Positions 53,714 to 64,000 of a DNA stretch of 64,000 nt are shown one piece after another. The stretch covers positions 248,001 to 312,000 of the forward strand of contig NZ_JANDBD010000004.1 of the NCBI RefSeq assembly GCF_024320865.1, written 5' to 3'. The DNA comes from Mycolicibacterium arenosum. GTDB taxonomy: Bacteria; Actinomycetota; Actinomycetes; Mycobacteriales; Mycobacteriaceae. Position 1 is the first letter of the stretch. Each line of letters begins with the position of its first letter. Made by a program: the position numbers and the translations under genes. The notes beneath the pieces were generated by a model, which worked only from the letters and a program-made list of their open reading frames with translations, was not told where the DNA came from and did no database searches.

Positions 53714-54925
53714 ATGAACCTCGACGCCAATCAAGCCTCCATCCGCGAGGTGATCGACGCCGGACTGCTCGCGGGTGCGGTCACCCTGGTGTGGCGCGGC
53801 GGGGAGGTGCTGCAGGTCAACGAACTCGGGCACCGAGACGTGCACGCCGGCCTGCCGATGAGACGCGACACCGTGTTCCGCATCGCGTCGATGACCAAGC
53901 CGGTGACGGTGGCCGCCGCCATGGCGCTCGTCGAGGAGGGCAAGCTCACACTGTCGGACCCGGTGTCGACGTGGCTGCCCGAACTCGCCGATGCACGGGT
54001 GCTGGCCGATCCCGCCGGTCCGCTCGATCGCACCGACCCGATGCGCAGGCCCATCACCTTCGACGACCTGATGACCCACCGCAGCGGACTGGCCTACGCC
54101 TTCTCGGTGGGCGCGCCGCTGGGCAGGGCCTACGGACGGCTGATGTTCCGCCAGGACCAGGACCGCTGGCTGGCGGAGTTGGCGGCGCTGCCGCTGGCGC
54201 ACCAGCCCGGTGAGCGGCTGACCTACAGCCACTCCACCGATGTGCTCGGGATCGCGCTGTCGCGCATCGAGGGCAAGCCGTTGTCGGATGTCCTGGCGGC
54301 GCGGATCTTCGAGCCACTCGGCATGACCGACACGGGTTTCGCCGTCACGCCGGAGGGCAGGCGCCGCGCCGCGACGATGTACAAGATCGACGCGGCGACC
54401 AACGAGTTGCGCGACGACGTGATGGGTCCGGCCAACGTCACGCTGCCGACGTTCTGCACCGGCGGTGCGGGCCTCTGGTCCACGGTCGACGACTACCTGA
54501 CGTTCGCGCGAATGCTGCTGGGCTTCGGCGAGGTCGACGGCGTGCGCGTGCTGACCGAGGACTCCGTGCGAGCGATGCGGGGCGATCGCCTGACCGACGA
54601 GCAGAAGCGCCAGCCGTTCCTCGGGATGCCGTACTGGCGCGGCCGCGGTTTCGGGCTCAACCTGTCGGTCGTCACCGATCCGGCGCAGTCCCGGCAGCTC
54701 TACGGCCCCGGCGGCCTCGGCTCGTTCAACTGGCCGGGCGCGTACGGCACGTGGTGGCTGGCCGACCCGTCGTCCGACCTGATCCTCTTCTACCTGATCC
54801 AGAACATGCCGGACCTGAGCACGGATACCGCTGCCGCGATCGCGGGCAACACGTCGCTGCTGAAGCTCCAGGGTGCGCAGCCGAAGTTCGTCCGGACCAC
54901 CTATCGCGAGCTCGGGCTGTTGTAA
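53714..54925 (+). CDS. Serine hydrolase, beta-lactamase/class C esterase family
   Basis: A 403-residue penicillin-binding-like esterase: SxxK motif SMTK (59-62), second motif YSHS (171-174), and a late GPGGLGSFNW region replacing the KTG triad. There is no signal peptide, so it is probably a cytosolic esterase like EstB rather than a secreted beta-lactamase. TACGCT seven bases before ATG 53714 and no ribosome site suggest a leaderless message. It is divergent from pyrR. Confidence 0.9.
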   Translation: MNLDANQASIREVIDAGLLAGAVTLVWRGGEVLQVNELGHRDVHAGLPMRRDTVFRIASMTKPVTVAAAMALVEEGKLTLSDPVSTWLPELADARVLADPAGPLDRTDPMRRPITFDDLMTHRSGLAYAFSVGAPLGRAYGRLMFRQDQDRWLAELAALPLAHQPGERLTYSHSTDVLGIALSRIEGKPLSDVLAARIFEPLGMTDTGFAVTPEGRRRAATMYKIDAATNELRDDVMGPANVTLPTFCTGGAGLWSTVDDYLTFARMLLGFGEVDGVRVLTEDSVRAMRGDRLTDEQKRQPFLGMPYWRGRGFGLNLSVVTDPAQSRQLYGPGGLGSFNWPGAYGTWWLADPSSDLILFYLIQNMPDLSTDTAAAIAGNTSLLKLQGAQPKFVRTTYRELGLL

Positions 54926-54929
54926 CCCG

Positions 54930-55751
54930 TTACAGCACACCCAGTTTGACGGCGAGATCGAGGACGGCTTCGGCGCGCGCTCGGGTGGGGCCCGCGCTTC
55001 CGTCGTAGGCACCCGTCGGCGCGTCGAGGCGGGCCAGGGTGTCGCGGGCCTCGTCGATCTCCGGCACCGAGGGACTCAGCAGCGTGTTGATCGTCTCCGC
55101 GTGGGCGGCGTCCAGGCACAGCCGACCGGTCATCCCGGCCACCTTGGCGACCTCGGTGTCGCGGGTGAGGTGGCGCGTCTGATCCCGCAGGGTCGGCCCG
55201 TCGATCGGCGCGGGTAGTCCGGCCGCCCGGCTGGCGATCACCAGCCGCGCCCGCGGATACGCGAGCACCACCGGATCGGCGCTCATTCCGGTGTCCTTAC
55301 GAAAGTCGCCGACGCCGAACGCGATTCGCGAACAGGAGCGCGCGATGTCGAACGCGTACTCGATCCCGAGGGCGGATTCGATCAGGGCGACGACGGGGGT
55401 GCCCGCGGGCAGTCGCGCCGCGGTCGCGGCGACGTCGTCGGGTGACTCCGTCTTCGCGAGCATCACACCGGCCAGGCCGGGCGCGGTGGACAGCGCGTCC
55501 AGATCGGCCTCCCACGCGGGTGTCGTCACGCTGTTGATCCGCGCCCACGCGCTGCCGCCTCCGTGCAGCCAGTCCGCGACGGCGCGCCTGCCGTCGTCGC
55601 GCTGCGCACTGGGCAGGCCGTCCTCGATGTCGAGGACGACGACGTCGCAGACGGTGTCGACCGCCGACGCGAAGCCGGGCAGACCCGGCTGCAGCAGCCA
55701 GGTACGAGCCAGTGACCAGTGCGGGCTGCGGACACGCGACGAGACCGACAT
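54930..55751 (-). CDS. HpcH/HpaI-CitE family lyase
   Basis: A 273-residue TIM-barrel of the citrate-lyase beta-like family, members of which split or condense acyl-CoA or oxo-acids with Mg2+. Key segments are VVVLDIEDGLPSAQR (metal-binding Asp/Glu), ARINSVTTPAWEADL, VMLAKTESPDD, VALIESALGIEYA and FGVGDFRKDTG. ATG 55751 is preferred by homology, with ATG 55799 as alternative; neither has a good ribosome site. No CitF/CitD partner genes are present, so it is a stand-alone enzyme. Confidence 0.86.
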   Translation of the reverse strand: MSVSSRVRSPHWSLARTWLLQPGLPGFASAVDTVCDVVVLDIEDGLPSAQRDDGRRAVADWLHGGGSAWARINSVTTPAWEADLDALSTAPGLAGVMLAKTESPDDVAATAARLPAGTPVVALIESALGIEYAFDIARSCSRIAFGVGDFRKDTGMSADPVVLAYPRARLVIASRAAGLPAPIDGPTLRDQTRHLTRDTEVAKVAGMTGRLCLDAAHAETINTLLSPSVPEIDEARDTLARLDAPTGAYDGSAGPTRARAEAVLDLAVKLGVL

Positions 55752-55815
55752 GCCTATGACCGTCTCGAACGACCGGGCGGCGCGCCAGGTTGCGTTCATA
55801 TTGTTCAGCCGCGGC

Positions 55816-56355
55816 TCAGAGCGACCGGGACAGCACCCTGCCGAACTGCAGCAGGCGCTGCATCTGCGCGAGTCCCCCGTTGTCCACGGTCTTGACGTAT
55901 CGGAAGGACTCGCAGAACAGGTCCGTGTCGACGGCGCTCTTCTGCCGAGTGCGGGTCAACAGCTGCGTGTACATGCGCAGCCGCACCTCGGCCAGCCGCC
56001 GGGTGCCGTCGCTGAGGACGTCGAACTCGGTGGTGAGGATGTGGTCGGTGATCGTCGACAGCGCGATGGTGCGCACCGACGCCTCCAGCAGCTGCCGCGA
56101 CTCCCGGCCGTCGGCCGACATCTCGTCGTCGGCGCGCCAGATGATCAGCCGGCGGCCTTCGGTCAGCACGACCTCCTGCCACAGCGCCTCGCCCCACTGC
56201 TCGTTGGTGACGCCCCGCGACATGATGAACGATGTGACGGTCGGGAAGTCGACGAGCGAGCGCAGCTGATCCAACGCCAGCTCGGGGTCCCGCAGGTACA
56301 CCTTCGCCGCGTCCGCGATGCTCGTGTACGGCGCCCAGTCCTGCGGTTCGCTCAT
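55816..56355 (-). CDS. Conserved mycobacterial protein downstream of nusB
   Basis: A 179-residue soluble protein ([48 protein letters not shown]...LQFGRVLSRSL) of unknown function. The ATG shares a base with the nusB stop (TGATG), as in other mycobacteria. It is rich in charged helices and has no membrane segment. The link to nusB and efp suggests a role near transcription or translation, without further evidence. Confidence 0.85.
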   Translation of the reverse strand: MSEPQDWAPYTSIADAAKVYLRDPELALDQLRSLVDFPTVTSFIMSRGVTNEQWGEALWQEVVLTEGRRLIIWRADDEMSADGRESRQLLEASVRTIALSTITDHILTTEFDVLSDGTRRLAEVRLRMYTQLLTRTRQKSAVDTDLFCESFRYVKTVDNGGLAQMQRLLQFGRVLSRSL

Positions 56356-56969
56356 CAGGAGACCTCGGGTACCCCGTGCGCCTTCGAGACGGCGTCGGAG
56401 ACGGCCTGAGCGGCCGCCCGCAGCTGCGGGGTGACCAGCATGACCTGCCCGAGGACTCCGTTGACGAAGCCCGGCGACTCGTCGGTGGAGAGCTTCTTGG
56501 CCAGCTCGACCGCCTCGTCGACGGCGACCGGCTCCGGCACGTCGTCGGCGTGCAGGAGTTCCCACACCGCGACACGCAGGATCGCGCGGTCGACGGCGGG
56601 CAGCCTGGTGAGCGTCCAGCCCTGCAGGTGCGCCGAGATGAGATCGTCGATGTGCTCGGCGTTGTCGGTGACGCCGCGCGCGACCGTGACGGTGTAGGGG
56701 TTCAGGGCCGCGACCTCGGAGTCGTTCTCCGCCAACGTGGTTCGGGTGTCGACGAGTTCCGCTGCGGTCAAGCCGCGCGCCTCCGACTCGAACAGCATCT
56801 CGACCGCGCGCTTACGCGCCTGATGCCGACCCCGGTCGCCCTTGCGGGGTCCCCTGTCGCGGCTCCACTCGCCCGCCGAATGACCGCTCCGCTCGCCCCG
56901 TGCCGATATCCCGTCGCTCCGCTCGCCCCGTGCCGATATCCCGTCGCTCCGCTCGCCCCGGTCAGGCAT
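56355..56969 (-). CDS. nusB: Transcription antitermination factor NusB with repeat-expanded N-terminus
   Basis: RNA-binding factor that acts with NusE on rRNA antitermination. The 204-residue protein has the normal NusB fold from about residue 48 ([20 protein letters not shown]...[21 protein letters not shown]...[27 protein letters not shown]). Before it is a charged extension in which a 30-bp DNA unit repeats to give [10 protein letters not shown] twice plus GERSG. ATG 56969 overlaps the efp stop by 8 bp. Usual NusB is about 140-160 residues, so the extension is an extra. Confidence 0.94.
   Translation of the reverse strand: MPDRGERSDGISARGERSDGISARGERSGHSAGEWSRDRGPRKGDRGRHQARKRAVEMLFESEARGLTAAELVDTRTTLAENDSEVAALNPYTVTVARGVTDNAEHIDDLISAHLQGWTLTRLPAVDRAILRVAVWELLHADDVPEPVAVDEAVELAKKLSTDESPGFVNGVLGQVMLVTPQLRAAAQAVSDAVSKAHGVPEVS
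56884..56960 (-). repeat. 30-bp tandem repeat in the nusB 5' end
   Basis: Two identical 30-bp units (each encoding [10 protein letters not shown]) and a 17-bp partial third copy lie in frame within nusB, so copy-number change adds or removes ten residues without a frameshift. Confidence 0.9.
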
Positions 56970-57525
56970 TGACCCTTCCCAGGTAGCTGCCGTCCCGCGA
57001 GTCGACCTTGAGCTTGTCGCCGGTGTTGATGAAGAGCGGAACCTGGATCTCGGCGCCGGTCTCCATGGTCGCGGGCTTGGTCCCCGCGTTGGAGCGGTCG
57101 CCCTGCAGGCCGGGCTCGGTGCTGGCGACGACGAGTTCGACGGTGACCGGGAGCTCGAGGTAGAGCGGCGCGCCGTCGTGGAACGCGATCTGGACCGGCA
57201 TGCTCTCCAGCAGGTAGTTGGCGGAGGTGCCGACGAGCGTCTCGGACAGCGGGTGCTGCTCGTAGTCCTCGGAGTCCATGAAGACGAAGTCGCTGCCGTC
57301 GCGGTACAGGTAGGTGGCGTCGCGGCGGTCGACGGTCGCCGTCTCCACCTTCACGCCGGCGTTGTAGGTCTTGTCGACGACCTTGCCCGACAGCACGTTC
57401 TTGAGCTTCGTGCGCACGAACGCGGGGCCCTTGCCCGGCTTGACGTGCTGGAACTCGATGATCTGCCAGAGCTGGCCGTCGATCTGCAGGACGAGCCCGT
57501 TCTTGAAGTCTGCGGTCGATGCCAC
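56962..57525 (-). CDS. efp: Translation elongation factor P
   Basis: Relieves ribosome stalling at polyproline. The 187-residue, three-domain protein begins [43 protein letters not shown]; the tip of the first domain is KPGKGPA, with the usual Lys for actinobacterial EF-P. It ends with the OB domain ([28 protein letters not shown]). GTG 57525 has aggag ten bases upstream. It is 22 bp after pepQ. Confidence 0.96.
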   Translation of the reverse strand: MASTADFKNGLVLQIDGQLWQIIEFQHVKPGKGPAFVRTKLKNVLSGKVVDKTYNAGVKVETATVDRRDATYLYRDGSDFVFMDSEDYEQHPLSETLVGTSANYLLESMPVQIAFHDGAPLYLELPVTVELVVASTEPGLQGDRSNAGTKPATMETGAEIQVPLFINTGDKLKVDSRDGSYLGRVNA

Positions 57526-57547
57526 TGCGGTAGTACTCCTATAAGTC

Positions 57548-58642
57548 TCAGTTGATGACAACCAGTTCCTTGGGGAACCGGGTGAGCAACTCGGGGGTGG
57601 GTGAGTCCTCTCCACCCACGACGAGGGTGTCCTCGATCCGGACACCGCCGCGGCCCGGCAGATAGACACCTGGCTCCACGGTCACCGCGGAGCCAGCAAG
57701 CAGTGTACCGGCGGATGAGGCGCCGATTCCCGGCGCTTCGTGGATCTGCAGGCCGACACCGTGGCCCAGCCCGTGACCGAAGTTCTCGGCGAACCCGGCG
57801 TCGGCGATGACCTGGCGCGATGCGGCGTCGACGTCCTTGAGGCCGGTGCCGGGTGCCAGCGCCTCGCGACCCGCCCGCTGCGCGGTCGCCACCAGGTCGT
57901 AGACGTCGAGCTGCCACTGCGCCACGGGGTCGAGCACGAACGTGCGCGTCATGTCGGAGTGGTATCCCGCGACCAGCGCGCCGAAGTCGATCTTCACGAA
58001 GTCCCCGGCGGCCAGCACCGCAGCTGTCGGACGGTGGTGAGGGATGGCCGAATTCGCCCCCGCGGCGACGATCGTCTCGAACGACACCCCGTCGGCGCCG
58101 TGATCGAGCATGCGCGCCTCGAGCTCGCGGCCCACCTCCTTCTCGGTGCGACCCGGCCGCAGGCCGCCGGCGTCCACCAGGTCGCGCAGCGCGGCGTCGG
58201 CGGCCTCGCACGCCAGCCGCAGAAGCGCGATCTCGCCCGCGTCCTTCACCTCGCGCAGCGCCTCCACGGTGCCCGCCGCCCGGACGAACTCCAGGTCCGG
58301 CGCGACGCGCTTCAGGACGCCGTAGCCGTCGAACGTCACGACGTGGCTCTCGAAACCGAGCCTGCGCACCCCGTCGGCCGCCGCGCGGGTCGCCAGGTGC
58401 GCAGCGCACGCCCGCTCGATGACCACTTCGGCGTCCGGCGACTGCTGCGCCGCCTGCGTGACGTACCTGCCGTCGGTGGCCAGCACCGGAACCTCGGATT
58501 CGGCCGACACCAGCAACGCCGCGTTCGAACCGGTGAAACCCGACAGGTAACGCACGTTGACCAGGTCCGTTACCAGGATCGCGTCCAGTTCGTTGGCAAC
58601 CAGCCGACGACGCAGCCGGTCTCGGCGCTGGGAAATAGTCAC
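57548..58642 (-). CDS. pepQ: Xaa-Pro dipeptidase (M24 metallopeptidase)
   Basis: Cytosolic prolidase that splits X-Pro dipeptides. The 364-residue protein has a creatinase-like N-terminal domain ([24 protein letters not shown]) and a pita-bread catalytic domain with metal ligands in [40 protein letters not shown] and [22 protein letters not shown] 58642 starts it. It precedes efp-nusB in the conserved order and is divergent from the membrane-protein gene. Confidence 0.95.
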   Translation of the reverse strand: MTISQRRDRLRRRLVANELDAILVTDLVNVRYLSGFTGSNAALLVSAESEVPVLATDGRYVTQAAQQSPDAEVVIERACAAHLATRAAADGVRRLGFESHVVTFDGYGVLKRVAPDLEFVRAAGTVEALREVKDAGEIALLRLACEAADAALRDLVDAGGLRPGRTEKEVGRELEARMLDHGADGVSFETIVAAGANSAIPHHRPTAAVLAAGDFVKIDFGALVAGYHSDMTRTFVLDPVAQWQLDVYDLVATAQRAGREALAPGTGLKDVDAASRQVIADAGFAENFGHGLGHGVGLQIHEAPGIGASSAGTLLAGSAVTVEPGVYLPGRGGVRIEDTLVVGGEDSPTPELLTRFPKELVVIN

Positions 58643-58675
58643 GGTCTCCGACGCTACTCGCTAGGCTGTCCACCC

Positions 58676-59218
58676 ATGAGTAAGTGGTTGCTGCGCGGAC
58701 TGGTGTTCGCGGCGTTGATGGTCGTCGTCCGATTGCTTCAGGGCGCGCTGATCAACGCCTTCGACACGTGGGCGCTGACGATCAGCGCCACGCTCGTCGT
58801 CCTGTTCGCGATCGGTGCCCTGATCTGGGGCGTTTCCGACGGACGGGCGGACGCGACGGCCAACCCGGACCCCGACCGCCGCGGCGATCTGGCCATGACG
58901 TGGCTGCTGGCGGGCCTGTTCGCCGGCGTCGTGAGCGGCCTGGTGGCGTGGTTCATCTCACTGTTCTACGACAACCTGTACGCCGAGGCCGTCGTCAACG
59001 AGGTGACGACCTTCGCCGCGTTCACCGCCCTGGTGGTCTTCGTCGCCGCCATCGCGGGTGTCGCCCTCGGTCGCTACCTGGTGGACCGCAACGCGCCGCC
59101 GGTCGTGCGTCACAGCGCCGACGGCGAACGCGCCGACACCGACGTGTTCGCAGCGGTCAACCCCGACCACGACCCCAACGCGACCGCCACCGCGCCGGTG
59201 GCCACCGACCGGGCTTAG
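58676..59218 (+). CDS. Four-helix membrane protein between pepQ and aroQ
   Basis: A 180-residue protein with four hydrophobic segments ([85 protein letters not shown]) and an Asp/Pro-rich cytoplasmic tail. It occupies the same position in M. tuberculosis and is of unknown function. ATG 58676 lacks a ribosome site but has TAGGCT eight bases upstream, suggesting a leaderless message. Its TAG overlaps the convergent aroQ stop. Confidence 0.88.
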   Translation: MSKWLLRGLVFAALMVVVRLLQGALINAFDTWALTISATLVVLFAIGALIWGVSDGRADATANPDPDRRGDLAMTWLLAGLFAGVVSGLVAWFISLFYDNLYAEAVVNEVTTFAAFTALVVFVAAIAGVALGRYLVDRNAPPVVRHSADGERADTDVFAAVNPDHDPNATATAPVATDRA

Positions 59219-59649
59219 TCCGCCGCTGCGGCTGCGACGTACCGCAGCGCCAGCAGGTAGCCCTTCACGCCCAGACCGACGATCACGCCGGTCGCGACGC
59301 CGCTCAGGTACGAGTGGTGCCGGAACTCCTCGCGCTTGTGCACGTTCGAGATGTGCACCTCGATCAGCGGTGCCCGCAGTTCGGAGCACGCGTCGCGCAG
59401 CGCGATCGACGTGTGGGTGAACGCTCCCGCGTTCAGAATGACGGGCTCCCCCGCGTCGGCCGCGGCGTGAATCCAGTCGATCAGGTCGGCCTCGCTGTTC
59501 GACTGCCGCACCACGACGTCGACGCCCAACTCGCGCGCTTCCGCTTCGATGAGCGCCACCAGGTCGTCGTGCGTCGTCGTGCCGTAGACCTCCGGCTGCC
59601 GCTTACCGAGCCGGCCCAGGTTCGGCCCGTTGATCACGTTGATGGCCAT
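59215..59649 (-). CDS. aroQ: Type II 3-dehydroquinate dehydratase
   Basis: Third step of the shikimate pathway. The 144-residue dodecameric type has the conserved [28 protein letters not shown] (Arg/Tyr of the active loop), [30 protein letters not shown] and [23 protein letters not shown] 59649 has gaggag four bases upstream. It is 8 bp after aroB. Called aroD in M. tuberculosis. Confidence 0.97.
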   Translation of the reverse strand: MAINVINGPNLGRLGKRQPEVYGTTTHDDLVALIEAEARELGVDVVVRQSNSEADLIDWIHAAADAGEPVILNAGAFTHTSIALRDACSELRAPLIEVHISNVHKREEFRHHSYLSGVATGVIVGLGVKGYLLALRYVAAAAAD

Positions 59650-59657
59650 CGGGCTCC

Positions 59658-61394
<1,737 letters not shown>

Positions 61395-61395
<1 letters not shown>

Positions 61396-62609
61396 CAGCC
61401 CGTTGCCTCTGAGGTCTGCGCCGGCTCCCTGCTACGGATCGCGGCGAGGTAGGAGTCGACGTTGGCGCGAGTCTCGGTGAGCGAGTCGCCGCCGAACTTC
61501 TCGAGCGCGGCCCGCGCGAGCACGAGCGCCACCATCGTCTCGACGACCACACCCGCGGCGGGCACGGCGCACACGTCGGAGCGCTGGTGGATCGCGACGG
61601 CCTCGTCACCGGTGGCCATGTCGATGGTGGACAGCGCGCGCGGCACGGTCGAGATCGGCTTCATCGCGGCGCGCACCCGCACGGCCTGTCCGTTGGTCAT
61701 CCCGCCCTCGAGGCCGCCCGCACGGTTCGTGGATCGCACGGCGCCGTCCGGGCCGGGGTAGATCTCGTCGTGCGCAACGCTGCCGCGACGGCGGGCGGTT
61801 TCGAAGCCGTCTCCGATCTCGACGCCCTTGATGGCCTGGATGCCCATGACGGCACCCGCGAGCTGGCTGTCGAGACGGCTGTCACCGCTGGTGAAGGACC
61901 CGAGCCCGATCGGCAGGCCGTCGGCGACCACCTCGACGACGCCGCCGAGCGTGTCGCCGTCCTTCTTGGCCGCCTCGATCTCGGTGATCATCGCGTCCTC
62001 GGCGGTCTTGTCGAACGCCCGCACCGGGCTGTCGTCGATCGCGTCGAGGTCCTCGGGGCGCGGCGGAGGCCCCTCGTACGGCTTCGACGCGCCGATGGAG
62101 ATGACGTGGGACAGCACCTCGACGCCGAGCGCCTGGGTGAGGAACGCCCTGGCGATGGTGCCGGCCGCCACGCGGGCGGCGGTCTCGCGCGCGCTGGCGC
62201 GCTCCAGCACGGGCCGGGCGTCGTCGAAGCCGTACTTGAGCATGCCCGCGTAGTCCGCGTGGCCGGGTCGGGGCCTGGTCAGCGGCGCGTTACGCGCGAC
62301 ATCCAGGTCGGACTCGTCGACCGGGTCGGAGGCCATCACGGTCTCCCACTTGGGCCACTCGGTGTTGCCGATCTGGACGGCGATGGGCCCGCCGAGCGTG
62401 ATGCCGTGCCGGACCCCGGCCAGGATCGTCACCTCGTCGGCCTCGAACTTCATCCGGGCGCCACGACCGTAGCCGAGCCTGCGTCGCTTCAGCTGCTCGG
62501 CGATGTCCTCCGACGTGATGCGGACACCCGCGACCATGCCCTCGACGACGGCCACCAGAGCCCGGCCGTGGGATTCACCAGCAGTTGTCCATCGCAACAC
62601 GCGTCCCAT
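61395..62609 (-). CDS. aroC: Chorismate synthase
   Basis: Last shared aromatic-pathway step, needing reduced FMN. The 404-residue protein has [72 protein letters not shown] and the C-terminal [17 protein letters not shown]. It heads aroC-aroK-aroB-aroQ. M. tuberculosis calls it aroF. Confidence 0.97.
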
Positions 62610-62642
62610 CTTCCCATGAGGTCATCGGTGCGACCGAATCCG

Positions 62643-63134
62643 TCAGGCACTCCACTGCATCAGGACGGTGTCGATCCAGCGGTCGTGTTTGTAGCCGACG
62701 CGTTCCAGCCGTCCGGCGTCCCGGAATCCGAACCTGCGGTGCAACCGCACCGACGCCTCGTCACCCGAGTCGGCGATCACCGCGATCACCTGCCGCACTC
62801 CGACGGCCCGGCTCATGTCGAGCAGCGCCGGAAGCAGTTCGGCCCCGCATCCCGTGCCGACGGCCGACGGCGCCACGTACACCGAGTCCTCGACGGTCGC
62901 CCGGTACGCGGGCCGCGCCTTCCACGGTGCGCAGTACGCGTAGCCGGCCACCGCGCCGTCGCGTTCGGTGACCACGAACGGCAGCCGCGCCGCGGCGATG
63001 GCCGCGTGCCGGCGCTGCCACTCGTCGCGATCGGGGACGTCGAGTTCGAACGTCGCCACGCTGGTGGCGACGTAGTGGGCGTAGATGTCGGCGATCGCGG
63101 GCAGATCGTCGACGGAGGCGGGGCGCACGGTCAT
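62643..63134 (-). CDS. GNAT acetyltransferase, PAT/MddA-like
   Basis: A 163-residue acetyltransferase with VRPASVDDLPAIADIYAHYVATSVATFELDVPDRDEWQRRHAA at the start, YAYCAPWKARPAYRATVEDSVYVAPSAVGTGCGAELLPALLDMS with motif A, and RLHRRFGFRDAGRLERVGYKHDRWIDTVLMQ. This matches the phosphinothricin/methionine-sulfone acetyltransferase group, whose common activity is acetylating methionine analogues. It stands between aroC and the peptidase gene on the same strand. Confidence 0.88.
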   Translation of the reverse strand: MTVRPASVDDLPAIADIYAHYVATSVATFELDVPDRDEWQRRHAAIAAARLPFVVTERDGAVAGYAYCAPWKARPAYRATVEDSVYVAPSAVGTGCGAELLPALLDMSRAVGVRQVIAVIADSGDEASVRLHRRFGFRDAGRLERVGYKHDRWIDTVLMQWSA

Positions 63135-63155
63135 CGTGGTGCCACGGTAAAGCCA

Positions 63156-63584
63156 TCACCACGCCGCCGCGATGGCTAGCGACGCCGATACGCACATCGA
63201 CGGACCGTGCGGCACGGGGTCGGACCGGCCCCGTGCGAGCGCCGCCACCGCCAGGAGACCGGTCAGCAGCGGAGCGCCCACGGCCGCGAGCATCCAGACG
63301 TCCACGCCGAACGCCCCCGTCAGCCCGCCCAGTCCCGGCGCCAGCTTGACGTCGCCCGCGCCCAGGCCCGCCGGTGCCGCGAGGTGAACGAGCAGGTACA
63401 CGGCGAGCAGCGCCGCGGCACCCGCCAGCGCAGGCCACCCGCGTCCCGCGACCGCCGCGCCGCACAGTACGGCGACGGCACCGGGAACCGTCAGAGCGTT
63501 GGGCAGCCGACGATGCCGAATGTCGAAGGCGCACAAGGCGGTGAACCACGCCACCACCCCCACCGCGAGCAACCCCGCCGCCAT
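63156..63584 (-). CDS. Small prepilin peptidase-like membrane protein (A24 family)
   Basis: A 142-residue integral membrane protein with the two catalytic aspartate motifs of A24 peptidases: FDIRHRRLPNALTV near residue 20 and GLGAGDVKLAPGLGG near 75, within about four helices. It lacks the N-methyltransferase domain, as in TadV/CpaA and archaeal forms. It would process type IV or Flp pilin-like precursors. No pilin or secretion ATPase gene is in this window, and mycobacteria keep this gene next to aroE. Confidence 0.87.
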   Translation of the reverse strand: MAAGLLAVGVVAWFTALCAFDIRHRRLPNALTVPGAVAVLCGAAVAGRGWPALAGAAALLAVYLLVHLAAPAGLGAGDVKLAPGLGGLTGAFGVDVWMLAAVGAPLLTGLLAVAALARGRSDPVPHGPSMCVSASLAIAAAW

Positions 63585-63599
63585 GGGTGAAGGCTAGCG

Positions 63600-64000
63600 T
63601 CAGCCGAGGGCGGCCCTCATCACCTCTTCGGGGGCCGGCATTCCGGTGAACAGCTCGACCTGGGCGTACGCCTGGTTCAGCAGCATCTGCAGGCCGCTGA
63701 CGACCCGGCCGCCCGACGCCTCGACCGCCTGCGCCAGCGGGGTCGGCCACGGGTCGTAGATCGCATCGAGCAGCAGCGGCGTTCCCGCGAGGGTGGCGGT
63801 GTGGTCCGCGGCCGCAGCGGCCGGGATCGTGCTGACGACCGCATCGACGGCGCCGAGGGGCCCGCCCAGCTCGATGAACTCGGCGCGCAGCCCGCACTTC
63901 CGCGCCAACGCCAGCAGCGGTGCCGCCCGCTCGGAGCTGCGCGCCGTAACGGCCAGTTCGGCGACCCCGAGTTCGGCCAGCGCGACCACCGCGGCGGGAG
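63600..64000 (-). CDS. aroE: Shikimate dehydrogenase (5' part beyond window)
   Basis: The frame is open to base 64000 and ends at TGA 63600, giving the last 133 or so residues. The NADP-binding half shows VVALAELGVAELAVTARSSERAAPL, DAVVSTIPAAAAA, PLLLDAIYDPWPTPLAQAVEASGGRVVSGLQMLLNQAYAQVELFTGMPAPEEVM, the typical AroE C-terminus. The real start is outside the window; the internal GTG 63989 is not the start. Confidence 0.93.
   Translation of the reverse strand, partial: PAAVVALAELGVAELAVTARSSERAAPLLALARKCGLRAEFIELGGPLGAVDAVVSTIPAAAAADHTATLAGTPLLLDAIYDPWPTPLAQAVEASGGRVVSGLQMLLNQAYAQVELFTGMPAPEEVMRAALG

Noticed and set aside
61587..63179. 530-codon plus-strand open frame opposite aroC and the acetyltransferase
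   Set aside because: Antisense artefact covering two recognisable minus-strand genes.

Overview
This GC-rich window comes from a mycobacterium, most likely a rapid grower of the Mycolicibacterium type. The evidence is the mycobacterial gene set and order: gap-pgk, whiA-yvcK-rapZ-uvrC, ribH-ribBA, ribE divergent from lprG-p55, ribD-rpe-rsmB-fmt, a helicase-motif-less priA, metK-coaBC-rpoZ-gmk-mihF, the pyrR-B-C/carAB/pyrF operon, and pepQ-efp-nusB next to aroQ-B-K-C-E. GTG starts, 1-8 bp ATGA/GTGA overlaps and leaderless TANNNT promoters recur throughout. Most housekeeping genes lie on the minus strand.

Layout. 1-7737: end of pgk, gap, a solute-binding-domain protein with no signal peptide, then whiA, yvcK, rapZ and uvrC. 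7748-11663: an accessory peptidoglycan cassette with a MurD-like ligase, a MurL-type epimerase, an unrecognised protein translationally coupled to murL, and a divergent acetyltransferase. 11641-13912: PH-like membrane protein, ribH, ribBA. 14053-22155: an integrated phage-satellite-like element (below). 22102-29431: ribE, lprG-p55, a 51-residue ORF, ribD, rpe, rsmB, fmt. 29454-34493: lemA, a DUF2207 protein with a poly-glycine tail, priA, a YhhN-family protein. 34519-38824: esterase, Baeyer-Villiger-type monooxygenase, dehydrogenase, formamidase. 38893-42776: metK, coaBC, rpoZ, gmk, mihF. 43323-44913: two exported proteins. 44921-53589: pyrimidine operon with a recognisable PyrR-binding loop in its leader. 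53714-58642: serine hydrolase, CitE-like lyase, a conserved unknown, nusB, efp, pepQ. 58676-64000: membrane protein and the shikimate cluster aroQ-B-K-C, an acetyltransferase, a small prepilin-type peptidase, and the 3' end of aroE.

The most unusual region is the 8.1-kb element in the 3' end of ribE. A 24-bp core with one mismatch flanks it. The displaced native ribE tail, still encoding IAKYVERLLADRAP and a stop, sits at the left end, while the element supplies a new C-terminus to the working ribE. It encodes a tyrosine integrase, a RepA/DnaB-like ATPase beside nine iteron-like octamers, strings of very small overlapping genes, a scaffold-like protein, an HK97-type capsid, a head-tail connector and a possible small terminase. 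I find no portal, large terminase, tail or lysis genes. This fits a capsid-forming phage satellite that borrows the rest from a helper phage. Two membrane/secreted genes at its left end look like cargo.

The second accessory feature is the MurD2/MurL-like pair. If functional, it would give a mycobacterium the L-Glu-then-epimerise route to D-Glu-containing peptidoglycan precursors, beside or instead of MurI/MurD.
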